29,876 nt of DNA from Oscillospiraceae bacterium (GCA_016296485.1 JAEDJF010000007.1:1-29876), one strand, 5' to 3'. Numbered from the stretch's first letter, positions 1-9,826 are shown. Numbers and translations are program-made. The notes: generated by a model from the letters alone, not told the origin.

Positions 1-2224
<2,224 letters not shown>

Positions 2225-2254
2225 AAAATCACCTTTTTTCTATCGAATTTTACG

Positions 2255-2905
2255 TTAAATGAGTATATTTTGCTTCGAAATATACTTTTCGTATTTTTCC
2301 GCAACCTCCGCCGCGGAATATTTTCCGTTTATATAGCCCTTCATAAGCTCGTCGAAAAGTCTGATGTAGCCCGAAATGGCTGCGGCGAGCTCGCTTGCGG
2401 TGCAGTCCCTGTTTTTCGGAATGGCGATGCTCCTTACGAACTTGTTTTCATAGAGGGCGCATGAAACGCCGCCCACGCCGTATTTCGGAAGCGTGCGGCT
2501 TTCAACGTAATTCCAAAGGCGGAAAAATTCCGTCATTGCGGAAATGAGGGCGGCGGACTGGGTCCTGAAAATCACCGCCAACTCTCCGATGGAATCGCCG
2601 CCGTTTTTATAAAGCTCAACTTCATATTTGACCGTCGGGCGGTACTTGTATTCAAGGCTGCTCTTAAGGGACATTGTGAGGTTGTTGGGGGCGAAAAAGG
2701 GCACCAATTCGCCGTAGGGCGTCACCGCCTCCTCAATTGCCTGGAAAATCTCGTTTATTCTCCGCTCCGGGGTCGTCATTCCGAGGTACTCCGCAAGAAT
2801 CTGGTTTATGAGATTGGAGCGGTTCGTTCCGTTTTTATGGGCAAGGACATCTATTTCGCGAACTACGTCGTCGCTTAACATAAGGCTGTAAAGTGTCTTC
2901 TTCAA
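2255..2905 (-). CDS. Ribbon-helix-helix (CopG-like) protein upstream of clpB
   Basis: 216 residues. The first 45 or so form a typical ribbon-helix-helix DNA-binding unit: a short strand (TLYSLMLSDD) followed by two helices with the turn KNGTNRSNLINQIL. The remaining 170 residues are a mixed alpha/beta region that I do not recognise. The start is TTG at 2905, chosen because AGAGGTGAT sits just upstream and because it leaves the strand of the fold intact. It has its own strong promoter (2936-2964) and is the first gene of an apparent two-gene unit with clpB. By family it should bind DNA as a dimer; control of its own promoter and of clpB is my inference. It could instead regulate the divergent CBS gene. 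Confidence 0.85.
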   Translation of the reverse strand: MKKTLYSLMLSDDVVREIDVLAHKNGTNRSNLINQILAEYLGMTTPERRINEIFQAIEEAVTPYGELVPFFAPNNLTMSLKSSLEYKYRPTVKYEVELYKNGGDSIGELAVIFRTQSAALISAMTEFFRLWNYVESRTLPKYGVGGVSCALYENKFVRSIAIPKNRDCTASELAAAISGYIRLFDELMKGYINGKYSAAEVAEKYEKYISKQNILI

Positions 2906-2935
2906 AGATTATCACCTCTTTCGTTTTCTGTACTC

Positions 2936-2964
2936 ATTATATATTCGCCCGAAAAATTCGTCAA
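2936..2964 (-). promoter_or_regulatory. Sigma-A-type promoter for the RHH-clpB unit
   Basis: On the minus strand TTGACG (2964-2959), a 17-bp spacer and TATAAT (2941-2936). Transcription would start near 2929, about 25 nt before the TTG start. The spacing is ideal and the boxes are near consensus. Confidence 0.75.
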
Positions 2965-2987
2965 GATATTTATATAATTCTTTACAC

Positions 2988-3002
2988 AAATTTAATAAAT
3001 TT
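2988..3002. repeat. AT-rich palindrome between divergent promoters
   Basis: Arms AAATTTA and TAAATTT flank one base, midway between the divergent promoters at 2936-2964 and 3038-3066. It could be an operator for the ribbon-helix-helix protein, but so AT-rich a spacer produces such palindromes by chance. Confidence 0.3.
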
Positions 3003-3037
3003 TTCTACATTTTTGTATATGACCGGAACCTTTGCTA

Positions 3038-3066
3038 TTGTTTTATTTTGTAAAACAAACTATAAT
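3038..3066 (+). promoter_or_regulatory. Sigma-A-type promoter for the HEPN-like/CBS gene
   Basis: TTGTTT (3038-3043), a 17-bp spacer and TATAAT (3061-3066). The predicted start of transcription, near 3073, leaves a leader of about 18 nt containing the ribosome binding site. Confidence 0.65.
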
Positions 3067-3090
3067 ATAATTCAGTAAGGGGGCGGTATT

Positions 3091-3792
3091 TTGACAAACG
3101 CCGATATTTATATACAGAAGTTCAAGGAGCTTGAAGCTGTAGTCAGGGATATGTTTGGGCTCAACGACTGGGACTCCGTCACAAATTTCCTCTCCAAACG
3201 GGAAGAATATGCGCCCTTCCGGGAGGAAATCAAGTACTGCCAGGAGGTTCGTAACCTCCTTCAGCACAAGCCGAAAATAGAGGGCGAATACCCTGTGGAG
3301 CCTACGGACGAGATGATTTCTTTTCTCCAGAAAACCGTTGATTCCCTCAAAAACCGCCGGAAATGCCGGGAGATTATGGTGCCGAAAAAGGACGTTTTCT
3401 GCCGGGAGCTTTCGGACCCTGTGCGGGATACTATCCCTCAGATGAGAAACATTGACCATAATCACGTGCCGATACTCAACAGCCAGGGCGCCGTGGCGGG
3501 AATGTTCACGGCTGTCTCTTTCCTGAGACTCATGGCGGACAGGAAGGACCATACTATGGACAGCGAAACAAAATTTTCTGACATTGAAAAATACATATCC
3601 TTTGACTCCCACAGCACGGAGATTTACAGCTCCGTGAGCGGAGAAATGTACGTTGACGAGCTGAAGGAACTCTTTGAAAGCTCATATGCAAAGGGCAAAC
3701 GCCTTTCAATGGTCTTTGTGACCGAAGGAGGCATAAAAAGCGGAAAACTACTCGGGATAATCTCTCCCTGGGACGTGCTTTGCGCGGAATAA
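3091..3792 (+). CDS. CBS-pair protein with HEPN-like N-terminus
   Basis: 233 residues, presumably cytosolic. The N-terminal 90 residues are helical and contain REEIKYCQEVRNLLQHKP, in which R54 and H59 form an RX4H arrangement like that of HEPN domains. Two CBS modules follow (about 92-148 and 158-232), the first with HNHVPILNSQGAVAGMFT and the second with SMVFVTE and a final GIISPWDVL. CBS pairs usually bind adenine nucleotides and control an attached domain; here that would be the helical segment. The start is TTG at 3091 with AAGGGGGCGGT upstream. It is transcribed alone, divergently from the ribbon-helix-helix gene, and ends at a strong bidirectional terminator. CBS assignment is solid; the HEPN reading rests on one short motif. 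Confidence 0.85.
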   Translation: MTNADIYIQKFKELEAVVRDMFGLNDWDSVTNFLSKREEYAPFREEIKYCQEVRNLLQHKPKIEGEYPVEPTDEMISFLQKTVDSLKNRRKCREIMVPKKDVFCRELSDPVRDTIPQMRNIDHNHVPILNSQGAVAGMFTAVSFLRLMADRKDHTMDSETKFSDIEKYISFDSHSTEIYSSVSGEMYVDELKELFESSYAKGKRLSMVFVTEGGIKSGKLLGIISPWDVLCAE

Positions 3793-3825
3793 AAAACGAC
3801 CCGCTTATTAAGCGGGTCGTTTTTT
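3791..3825. terminator. Bidirectional terminator between convergent genes
   Basis: Stem ACGACCCGCTT/AAGCGGGTCGT with a short loop, an A-run on the left and a T-run on the right. It serves the CBS gene on the plus strand and the histidine kinase on the minus strand. Confidence 0.9.
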
Positions 3826-3831
3826 ATTATT

Positions 3832-5694
3832 TTACTGCTGCTTCATCACCGGGAAGGAGACCACAGCTTTATAAAGGTCCCCGTCGAGAAAAAGCTCAAA
3901 GGTTCCGCCGCAAAGCTCCGTAAGGGACTTCGCTATTGAAAGCCCGAGACCGTTACCCTCGGTCTCCCCGCGGGAGGAATCACCCCGGACGAAGCGCTCC
4001 ATCAGGGCGTCGGCGGACATATTGAGGGGCTCGCGGGAGATATTTTTCATCACTATTACGGCTCTGTCCTCCGTCGCCGTAAGGTCGAAATACGCCCTCG
4101 TTCCCGGCTGGGCATATTTGATTATGTTCTGTATGAGGTTGTCGAAAACCCGCCAGAGAAGCCGCCCGTCGGTATAGACGAAAACTTCCTCCTCCGGAAG
4201 ACCAACGACGGGGGTTATCTCTGCGGCTTCGAGCCGTTCCGTGAACTCGCCCACGGACTGGTTGACGAGCTCGCCGATGTTGACCCGCTCCCGGTTCACG
4301 GTGATTGCGCCGCTTGAAGCCTTCGACGCCTCCACCAAGTCCTCCGTCAGCTTTTTGAGCTTGGCGCTCTGGCGGTCGATGACCTCTATGTAGCCCCTGG
4401 CGGTTTCGTTTTCAATATCCTCCTTTTTAAGGAGATCCACGTAGGAGACAATGGAAGTGAGGGGCGTTTTGAGGTCGTGGCTGACGTTCGTAATGAGCTC
4501 CGTCTTAAAGCGCTCGCTCTTCATTCGGGCTTCGAGGGCTTTCGACATTCCCTCGGCGGCGCGGTTGAGATTCACGCCGTGGTCCTTGAGCCCGGGCCAA
4601 AGTTCAATGGTGTTCACCTTATACTCAAAGTCGCCCCGGGCTATGGCTTCGCCCGCCTTTTTAAGACTTCTGAGCTGGAGTGTGAACCAGATTACGCCCG
4701 CAAGACCCATGGCGTCAAAAAACATAAGCATCAGAAGAGTTAGGGGTCCCGCCTCGGTGGGAACAAAAATCGCGAGAATGAAGTTAACAAAAACGAAGCC
4801 GCAATAAATGCAGATTATGAGCCAGGTTTTCGGGACGGCTGATGCTATCCACTTTACAAAATGCCAAAGGGCGGCAAGAACTTTGTAAATAATGCTGTTT
4901 TTCCACCAGCCCCTAACCTTGAACCTCGCCGCCATACTCATACAAAGAGCCGTTCCGAACACCGCGAGCCCGAGAACGCAGAGGAGCCCAACCACGGCGG
5001 TGTACTTAAAGCTCTCCATTCTGTAGATGAAAAGATATTGCATCTCGCCCAGGAAGAGCAAAAGCGGAATAAACAGCACGACGGCAAACAAATCCCAGGG
5101 AATGCGGTTGAGCCCCAGGGGGACGGTCTCTCCCGCGCCGTTTTTTCCCGCAGACACCATGAGGAATATGAAGCAGACAACGCTCAGAAAGGCGCACGCA
5201 GCCCCGAGAAGGATGGCGTTGCCGCTATAGGTGTACATAAGATAATAAGGGTAGACCGAATCCCCGGGCATTATCGGAAGGTTCAGGTAGCCCGAGGCGG
5301 TATATTCCGCAACGGTGTTGCCGGAGGAATCCACTTCCCTGATTCTGTAATTTTCAACGACCCGGAGGGAATCGCTCCCGACGGTGCTGACGACGGTTTT
5401 CCCCTCCCCGTCAACGATTTTATAGGAAAAGCTGCTGTCGTCGTAAAACAGCTCATTACCCATAAGCCCTTTAATGTCATTCCAATAGACGAAGTCCTTG
5501 ACGGTACTGAGCTTATCCTCGATGAAATTGTAGCAGGCGCTGCTGGAGCGAAAAGGAACGCCGGTTTCGTTAAAAACGCCCCCGTCGGCGCAGTAAGCCA
5601 CAACGCCGACGCAGCCCGCAAAAACCGTTACGCAGATACAAACCAAAAGGAAGGCCGCCGTTTTTGCCCAAATGCTCCCAACAAATTTTTTCAT
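3832..5694 (-). CDS. Membrane sensor histidine kinase
   Basis: 620 residues, in the cell membrane. Segment 1 (about 10-35) is followed by an extracytoplasmic sensor region (about 36-155), then a cluster of about five hydrophobic segments (158-182, 200-222, 231-255, 290-311, 317-340), a HAMP-like linker, HisKA with phospho-acceptor H406 in NVSHDLKTP, and an HATPase domain with N box FDNLIQNIIKYA (518-528) and G2 box GNGLGL (580-585). The start is the ATG at 5694, overlapping the regulator stop as ATGA, with GGAGG placed correctly; an upstream in-frame start would lie inside the regulator. The multi-span layout and coupling to an OmpR-type regulator resemble envelope-stress sensors of Gram-positive bacteria. 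The stimulus cannot be read from the sequence. Confidence 0.93.
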   Translation of the reverse strand: MKKFVGSIWAKTAAFLLVCICVTVFAGCVGVVAYCADGGVFNETGVPFRSSSACYNFIEDKLSTVKDFVYWNDIKGLMGNELFYDDSSFSYKIVDGEGKTVVSTVGSDSLRVVENYRIREVDSSGNTVAEYTASGYLNLPIMPGDSVYPYYLMYTYSGNAILLGAACAFLSVVCFIFLMVSAGKNGAGETVPLGLNRIPWDLFAVVLFIPLLLFLGEMQYLFIYRMESFKYTAVVGLLCVLGLAVFGTALCMSMAARFKVRGWWKNSIIYKVLAALWHFVKWIASAVPKTWLIICIYCGFVFVNFILAIFVPTEAGPLTLLMLMFFDAMGLAGVIWFTLQLRSLKKAGEAIARGDFEYKVNTIELWPGLKDHGVNLNRAAEGMSKALEARMKSERFKTELITNVSHDLKTPLTSIVSYVDLLKKEDIENETARGYIEVIDRQSAKLKKLTEDLVEASKASSGAITVNRERVNIGELVNQSVGEFTERLEAAEITPVVGLPEEEVFVYTDGRLLWRVFDNLIQNIIKYAQPGTRAYFDLTATEDRAVIVMKNISREPLNMSADALMERFVRGDSSRGETEGNGLGLSIAKSLTELCGGTFELFLDGDLYKAVVSFPVMKQQ

Positions 5695-6383
5695 TTTTTG
5701 TCCTCCAACTTGTATCCCTTGCCCCAAACGACCTTTAGATAGCGAGGGTTCGCCGGGTCGATTTCAATTTTTTCGCGCAGGTGGCGGATATGTACCGCTA
5801 TCGTTCCCTCGGCGCCGAGGGGGTCGCTGTTCCAAACGGCGGTATAGATTTCCTTTGAGGAAAAGACCTTGCCCGGGTTCTGGAGAAAGAGCTTGAGTAT
5901 CTCGTACTCTGTGGGAGTCAGGGAGACCGGGTCGCCGTTCAAGGTGACGGTCTTTCCGTTGTCATCGAGCTCAATTCCGCCGATGATGACGGACTCGGGC
6001 TTGTGCTCCATTCCGCCGAGGTAGGCGTAGCGCCTAAGCTGTGCCTTGACCCGAGCGATTACCTCCAGCGGGTTAAAGGGCTTCGTTATGTAGTCGTCCG
6101 CTCCGGCGGTGAGCCCGAGAATCTTGTCGTTGTCCTCGCTCTTTGCGGTGAGGAGAATAACCGGGGCGTTGCTCGTTTCCCGAAGCTTCGCCGTTGCGGA
6201 AACGCCGTCCATTTTCGGCATCATTATATCCATAAGGATGATATGCACCTCGTTTTTTGACACTACGTCAAGGGCGGCGGCGCCGTTTTCCGCCTCAAGG
6301 ATTTTGTAGCCCTCGCCGGAAAGATAGATTTTAAGGGCGTTCCGGATGTCCCGGTCGTCGTCGCAGATAAGCACATTATACAT
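5691..6383 (-). CDS. OmpR/PhoB-family response regulator
   Basis: 230 residues. The receiver domain has the acidic pair D8/D9, phospho-acceptor D52 in LMDIMMPKMDG, T79 and K101 in ITKPF. A winged-helix DNA-binding domain follows (about 130-230), with LTPTEYEILKLF and HIRHLREKIE and the usual ending KVVWGKGYKLE. I chose ATG at 6383 over the in-frame GTG at 6392 because the GTG lies in the ribosome binding site (AGAGGTG, 6 nt from the ATG). Its stop overlaps the kinase start by 4 nt, so the two are co-translated partners. Direct repeats upstream suggest autoregulation. Confidence 0.95.
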   Translation of the reverse strand: MYNVLICDDDRDIRNALKIYLSGEGYKILEAENGAAALDVVSKNEVHIILMDIMMPKMDGVSATAKLRETSNAPVILLTAKSEDNDKILGLTAGADDYITKPFNPLEVIARVKAQLRRYAYLGGMEHKPESVIIGGIELDDNGKTVTLNGDPVSLTPTEYEILKLFLQNPGKVFSSKEIYTAVWNSDPLGAEGTIAVHIRHLREKIEIDPANPRYLKVVWGKGYKLEDKK

Positions 6384-6442
6384 ATCTTTCACCTCTGAAC
6401 ATAGTTTACCAATAAAACCCTTAAGAATAAAGAGGCAAAATC

Positions 6443-6459
6443 TTTAAGATTTCCTTAAG
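6443..6459 (-). promoter_or_regulatory. Direct-repeat operator upstream of the response regulator
   Basis: On the minus strand CTTAAG-GAAAT-CTTAAA, two hexamers spaced 11 bp apart, one DNA turn, as usual for OmpR-family dimers. A further CTTAAG half-site sits at 6420-6425. The position, about 60-75 bp before the start codon, fits autoregulation. I could not place a convincing -35/-10 pair beside it. Confidence 0.5.
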
Positions 6460-6499
6460 ATTACATTTTCAGTATAACACCTCGGCGAAATATTGCAAC

Positions 6500-6527
6500 A
6501 AAAAAGCCCGGATAGGAATATCCGGGC
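6500..6527 (-). terminator. Terminator of the redox operon
   Basis: Stem GCCCGGATA/TATCCGGGC with a 4-nt loop, followed on the minus strand by six T. It lies just past the stop of the DUF1667 gene. The plus side also has a short T-rich tail, but no plus-strand gene ends here. Confidence 0.88.
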
Positions 6528-6537
6528 TTTCGTTTTA

Positions 6538-6888
6538 TTACATATCGCGGCAGGCGACGACGTCGATTCCGGTTCCGAGGACGTTTTCAATGAGCACGTC
6601 CCCGCATTTTACCGGGGAGGTTACGGAAACCTTGTTGATTTCCTCCATAACCTCGAAAATTTTCTCTTTCGGAATGTCGCCCTTGGTCTTTACGGGAATT
6701 CGGGGGTGTAGCCCGCCCTTAATCTCGACGGTGGTGGAAATTGTCCTCATGGGGCAGGTGAGCTCACGGATTGCGTACTCCCTTCCCTGTGGGCAGGAGA
6801 AACCTTTTATGGTTTCCTCCGGGTTTTCGGTATCAAGAGTGACGAGGCAGCCCTTGGGGCAGCAGATACAGGTTATTGTTTTAAGCAT
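6538..6888 (-). CDS. DUF1667 cysteine-rich protein of redox operon
   Basis: 116 residues. The N-terminus carries ITCICCPKGC (C7, C9, C10, C14) and further cysteines occur in GFSCPQG (C32), LTCPMR and VKCGD. This is the pattern of the DUF1667 family, small proteins that probably bind an Fe-S cluster and are almost always encoded beside the FAD oxidoreductases found here. The biochemical role is unknown; an electron-transfer subunit is a reasonable guess. The ATG at 6888 follows the stop of the previous gene by one nucleotide (TGATATG), and GGAGGG inside that gene supplies the ribosome binding site. It is the last gene of a tightly coupled operon. Confidence 0.9.
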   Translation of the reverse strand: MLKTITCICCPKGCLVTLDTENPEETIKGFSCPQGREYAIRELTCPMRTISTTVEIKGGLHPRIPVKTKGDIPKEKIFEVMEEINKVSVTSPVKCGDVLIENVLGTGIDVVACRDM

Positions 6889-6889
6889 A

Positions 6890-8164
6890 TCATTCGCCCT
6901 CCTTTACTACGCAGATTTCGATATCTTTTCCGTTTGCCATTTCGAGCATTTTCTTCGGAATGATGAGTTTTTCCATCTCGGCGGGAAGCATCTGCTCGTG
7001 GTTTTTGCTCATGAGCACGGTGTCGCCGCATTTCACAACGACGTTCGCGTTTTTGAGCACGGCTCTTACGCGGAAGAGCACCTCGATGAATTTATCCACC
7101 TTGGAGACGGTTACCTTCTGGGGAACGGTGTAGCCGACGAAGTCGCCGTTAATAAGGTTGATGGGCTCTTCGGCTTCCTCTTTTTCTCCGGCTTTCTTCG
7201 CCTTGAGGTACTCGGCGGCGGCTTTGCCCGCTCTTTCGGACTCGTGGGTTACGAAATCCACAAGGTCGTGGACGTGGAGCACGTTGCCGCAGGCGAAGAT
7301 GCCCTCAATGGAGGTCATCATATCCTCGTTTACGACGGCGCCGTTGGTGCGCTTATCAATTTCGATTCCGGCGGAACGGGTCAGCTCGTTTTCGGGGACA
7401 AGACCGACGGAGAGAAGAAGCGTATCGACGTCGAACTCGATTTCCGTTCCGGGAATCGGGTCGTAGCCGTTAACTTCGCTGACGATGACCTTGGAAAGGC
7501 GTCCGTTTTCGCCCTTGATGTCGGTGACGGTGTGGCTCAGATAGAGCGGAATTCCGTAGTCGTCAAGGCACTGGGCGATATTGCGTTTAAGACCGTTGGA
7601 ATAGGGCATAAGCTCAACGACGGCTTTGACTTCGGCGCCCTCGAGGGTCATTCTTCTTGCCATAATAAGACCTATATCGCCGGAGCCGAGGATGAGCACC
7701 TTTTTACCGACCATATAGCCCTCCATATTTATGTAGCGCTGGGCGGTGCCGGCGGTGAAAATTCCGGAGGGGCGCTCGCCGGGGATTGCGATTGCTCCGC
7801 GGGTCCTCTCGCGGCAGCCCATGGCGAGGACTATTGCGCCGGCGTCAATCTTCATATAGCCCTCGGCTTCGCTGATGGCGTAAATGGATTTTTCCGGGGT
7901 GATTCCGAGAACCATAGTATCGGTTTTAACTTCGATTCCGGTTCCCTCAAGGCGGTCGATGAAGCGCTGGGCGTATTCCGGTCCGGAAAGCTGTTCCTTA
8001 AAGACGTGGAGACCGAAGCCGGAATGTATGCACTGGTTAAGGATTCCGCCGAGCTCCTTGTCGCGCTCAATGATGAGCACGGAGCCTGCGCCGTTTCTTT
8101 TTGCCTCCTCGGCGGCGGCAAGACCGGCGGGACCTCCTCCGACTACAACTAAATCATAGTACAT
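6890..8164 (-). CDS. NAD(P)/FAD-dependent oxidoreductase
   Basis: 424 residues, cytosolic flavoprotein. The FAD-binding Rossmann motif VVVGGGPAGLAAA is at the N-terminus, GGILNQCIHSGFG follows near residue 42, a second dinucleotide fold VLILGSGDIGLIMA lies mid-protein, and the FAD motif GIFACGNV is near residue 285. It belongs to the pyridine nucleotide-disulfide oxidoreductase class found with GlpA/GlpO-like proteins, where it probably passes electrons between the partner dehydrogenase and NAD(P). The ATG at 8164 overlaps the stop of the preceding gene (TGATG), with AAAGGAG ahead; a GTG 9 nt upstream lies too close to the ribosome binding site. Which electron carrier it uses cannot be read from the sequence. 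Confidence 0.92.
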   Translation of the reverse strand: MYYDLVVVGGGPAGLAAAEEAKRNGAGSVLIIERDKELGGILNQCIHSGFGLHVFKEQLSGPEYAQRFIDRLEGTGIEVKTDTMVLGITPEKSIYAISEAEGYMKIDAGAIVLAMGCRERTRGAIAIPGERPSGIFTAGTAQRYINMEGYMVGKKVLILGSGDIGLIMARRMTLEGAEVKAVVELMPYSNGLKRNIAQCLDDYGIPLYLSHTVTDIKGENGRLSKVIVSEVNGYDPIPGTEIEFDVDTLLLSVGLVPENELTRSAGIEIDKRTNGAVVNEDMMTSIEGIFACGNVLHVHDLVDFVTHESERAGKAAAEYLKAKKAGEKEEAEEPINLINGDFVGYTVPQKVTVSKVDKFIEVLFRVRAVLKNANVVVKCGDTVLMSKNHEQMLPAEMEKLIIPKKMLEMANGKDIEICVVKEGE

Positions 8165-9612
8165 CAGCGGCACTCTCCTTTCTCGGTTTTTCCGGTAAGT
8201 ATGTAGGAGCCCTCTTTGTCGAGGAGCACGTCAACCGGGTCCATATTGAGTTCCCGGGCGATTATATCAAGCACTCTCGGTCCGCAGAAACCGCTCTGGC
8301 AGCGACCCATTCCGGCGTTGCAGCGGCGCTTGATTCCGTCGAGAGTACGGGGAACTATCGTTCCGTGGAGGGCGTCAACGATTTCGCCCTCGGTTATTGT
8401 TTCGCAGCGGCAGATAACTCTTCCGTATGCGGGATTTTTCTTTATTGCGGCGGCCTTTTCCTCGTCGGAAAGCTCCTTGAAGCGAAGGTGTTTGTGCCCG
8501 CCCTTGAACTCGGCTTTCTTTTCGGAGGGCACGCCCGCTTTAAGAAGCATATCCGCAACGTCCGCGGCGATTGCCGGGGCGGCGGAAAGACCCGGGGATT
8601 TGATTCCCGCGACGTTCATAAAGTGGTCGTCCGCTTCGGAGAAGCCAACGATGAAATCCTTGGTGCTGGGCTCGCTGCGAAGTCCGGCGAAGTTTCTTAT
8701 GCACTCCCGGAAGTTGACGGCGGAGGTGGTCTTTCTGCTGGCGGTCATAACGTGGTTAAGTCCGTTGCGGTCGGTGCTGACGTCATTCTTTTCGCTGCCC
8801 GGGTTGGCGTCCGGTCCGACGATGAGGTTGCCGTGGACGGTGGGAGCCACAAGAACGCCCTTACCGAGAGGTCCGGGGCACTGGAACATAACGTGGTCGA
8901 AAAGCTCGCCCTGGGATTTATCAAGGAGATAATACTGTCCGCGGGAGGAGTCGATGGTGAAGCTGTGGTCGCCGACCATGTTGGCGACGGTGTCGCTGTA
9001 AACGCCGGCGGCGTTTACGACGAATTTCGCTTCAATATCCTCTTTGCCCTTGCCGCTGATGATGAAATTGCCGTTTTCTTTTCTTATTCCTGTGACCTCG
9101 TAGCAAAGCTCAAGGTCAACTCCGTTGTCAACCGCCTGTTCGCCCATGGCGAGAGCCATTTCCCAGGGGTTGACGATTCCGGCGCTGGGGGCGTAAAGCG
9201 CGCCGACGCACTCGGCGGAGACGTTGGGCTCCATCTTGCGTACCTCGTCGCCGTCAAGGATTTTCATATCCGGAACGCCGTTTTCAACGCCCTTTTCGTA
9301 AAGGCGCTTTACGGTTTTCATATCGTTTTCGTCAAAAGCGAGAACGAAGGAGCCGCAGCGGCGGAACGGAACGTCCAGCTCCCGGCAGATGTCCTCAGCC
9401 ATTTTATTACCCGGAACATTGTATTTTGCCATAAGCGTGCCGGGTTCGGGGTCATAGCCCGCGTGGATAATTGCGCTGTTGGCGCGGGTCGTTCCCATCG
9501 CAACATCGTTTTCCTTTTCGATCAGCACGGTTTTGCAGTTGTAGCGGGAAAGCTCCCTTGCTACGCCGCAGCCGATAATTCCCGCGCCGATCACAGCAAC
9601 GTCATAGACCAA
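8164..9612 (-). CDS. GlpA/GlpO-like FAD oxidoreductase with BFD-like Fe-S domain
   Basis: 482 residues. The N-terminal DAO-type FAD fold (VAVIGAGIIGCGVAREL, residues 4-20) and the catalytic-domain stretch (about 20-365) resemble anaerobic glycerol-3-phosphate dehydrogenase and L-2-hydroxyglutarate oxidase. The last 100 residues are a BFD-like [2Fe-2S] domain: VICRCETITEGEIVDAL, then RRCNAGMGRCQSGFCGPR. The start is TTG at 9612 with AAAGGGGAG seven bases upstream; no in-frame ATG lies nearby. With the next two genes it forms a dehydrogenase/oxidoreductase/Fe-S set like glpABC in role. Glycerol 3-phosphate is the likeliest substrate, but no glycerol kinase or facilitator is in view, so another 2-hydroxyacid remains possible. 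A terminator-like hairpin lies in its leader. Confidence 0.9.
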   Translation of the reverse strand: MVYDVAVIGAGIIGCGVARELSRYNCKTVLIEKENDVAMGTTRANSAIIHAGYDPEPGTLMAKYNVPGNKMAEDICRELDVPFRRCGSFVLAFDENDMKTVKRLYEKGVENGVPDMKILDGDEVRKMEPNVSAECVGALYAPSAGIVNPWEMALAMGEQAVDNGVDLELCYEVTGIRKENGNFIISGKGKEDIEAKFVVNAAGVYSDTVANMVGDHSFTIDSSRGQYYLLDKSQGELFDHVMFQCPGPLGKGVLVAPTVHGNLIVGPDANPGSEKNDVSTDRNGLNHVMTASRKTTSAVNFRECIRNFAGLRSEPSTKDFIVGFSEADDHFMNVAGIKSPGLSAAPAIAADVADMLLKAGVPSEKKAEFKGGHKHLRFKELSDEEKAAAIKKNPAYGRVICRCETITEGEIVDALHGTIVPRTLDGIKRRCNAGMGRCQSGFCGPRVLDIIARELNMDPVDVLLDKEGSYILTGKTEKGECR

Positions 9613-9635
9613 TTAATAACTCCCCTTTCGGCAGT

Positions 9636-9702
9636 TAAAAAAAGAGCGCGGCGAAATAAACCTTCGTTTTTGTTTCTCCGAAGCCTCCTTCACCCGCACT
9701 CT
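9636..9702 (-). promoter_or_regulatory. Terminator-like attenuator in leader of redox operon
   Basis: On the minus strand AGAGTGCGG (9702-9694) pairs over its whole length with CCGCGCTCT (9651-9643); the stem extends by TGAA/TTCG after a one-base bulge, and an inner CTTCG/CGAAG hairpin lies inside. Seven T follow directly (9642-9636). The structure lies after the predicted transcription start (about 9723) and ends only 24 nt before the start codon, so it would stop transcription before the first gene unless melted. I recognised no known riboswitch aptamer; an antiterminator protein such as GlpP is a possible partner. Confidence 0.6.
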
Positions 9703-9729
9703 AAATCCTGCGCATATTTTTACATTTAT

Positions 9730-9757
9730 ATTATAGCAGAGCGGCGGAAATAATCAA
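9730..9757 (-). promoter_or_regulatory. Promoter of the redox operon
   Basis: On the minus strand TTGATT (9757-9752), a 16-bp spacer and TATAAT (9735-9730), the latter preceded by TGC as in an extended -10. The leader would be about 110 nt long and contains the attenuator-like hairpin. Confidence 0.75.
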
Positions 9758-9797
9758 TGTTTATTTTATTTTTATCCCGTTAAAAGCCGATTTTTTC

Positions 9798-9826
9798 TTG
9801 ACAAGCGCCCCGTTAGGGAGTATTAT
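9798..9826 (+). promoter_or_regulatory. Strong promoter of the SOS-type operon
   Basis: TTGACA (9798-9803), a 17-bp spacer and TATTAT (9821-9826). Transcription would start near 9833, immediately before the LexA palindrome, so a bound repressor would block start or escape. Confidence 0.85.

Noticed and set aside
4861..5742. Plus-strand open frame opposite the histidine kinase
   Set aside because: Antisense to the certain kinase; its composition (many P, R, H) is typical of a shadow frame.
9616..9700. Leader peptide frame across the attenuator hairpin (GTG CGG GTG AAG and so on)
   Set aside because: No ribosome binding site precedes it and it has no run of regulatory codons.
9613..9730. Glycine, ZTP or other known riboswitch in the redox operon leader
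   Set aside because: GAAGGAGG and GAAAC bits recall parts of the glycine aptamer, but the conserved core and pairing are missing.
6590..9753. Long plus-strand open frames of 520 and 550 codons opposite the redox operon
   Set aside because: They are antisense to three genes with clear motifs and overlapping starts. No domain or translation signal is seen.
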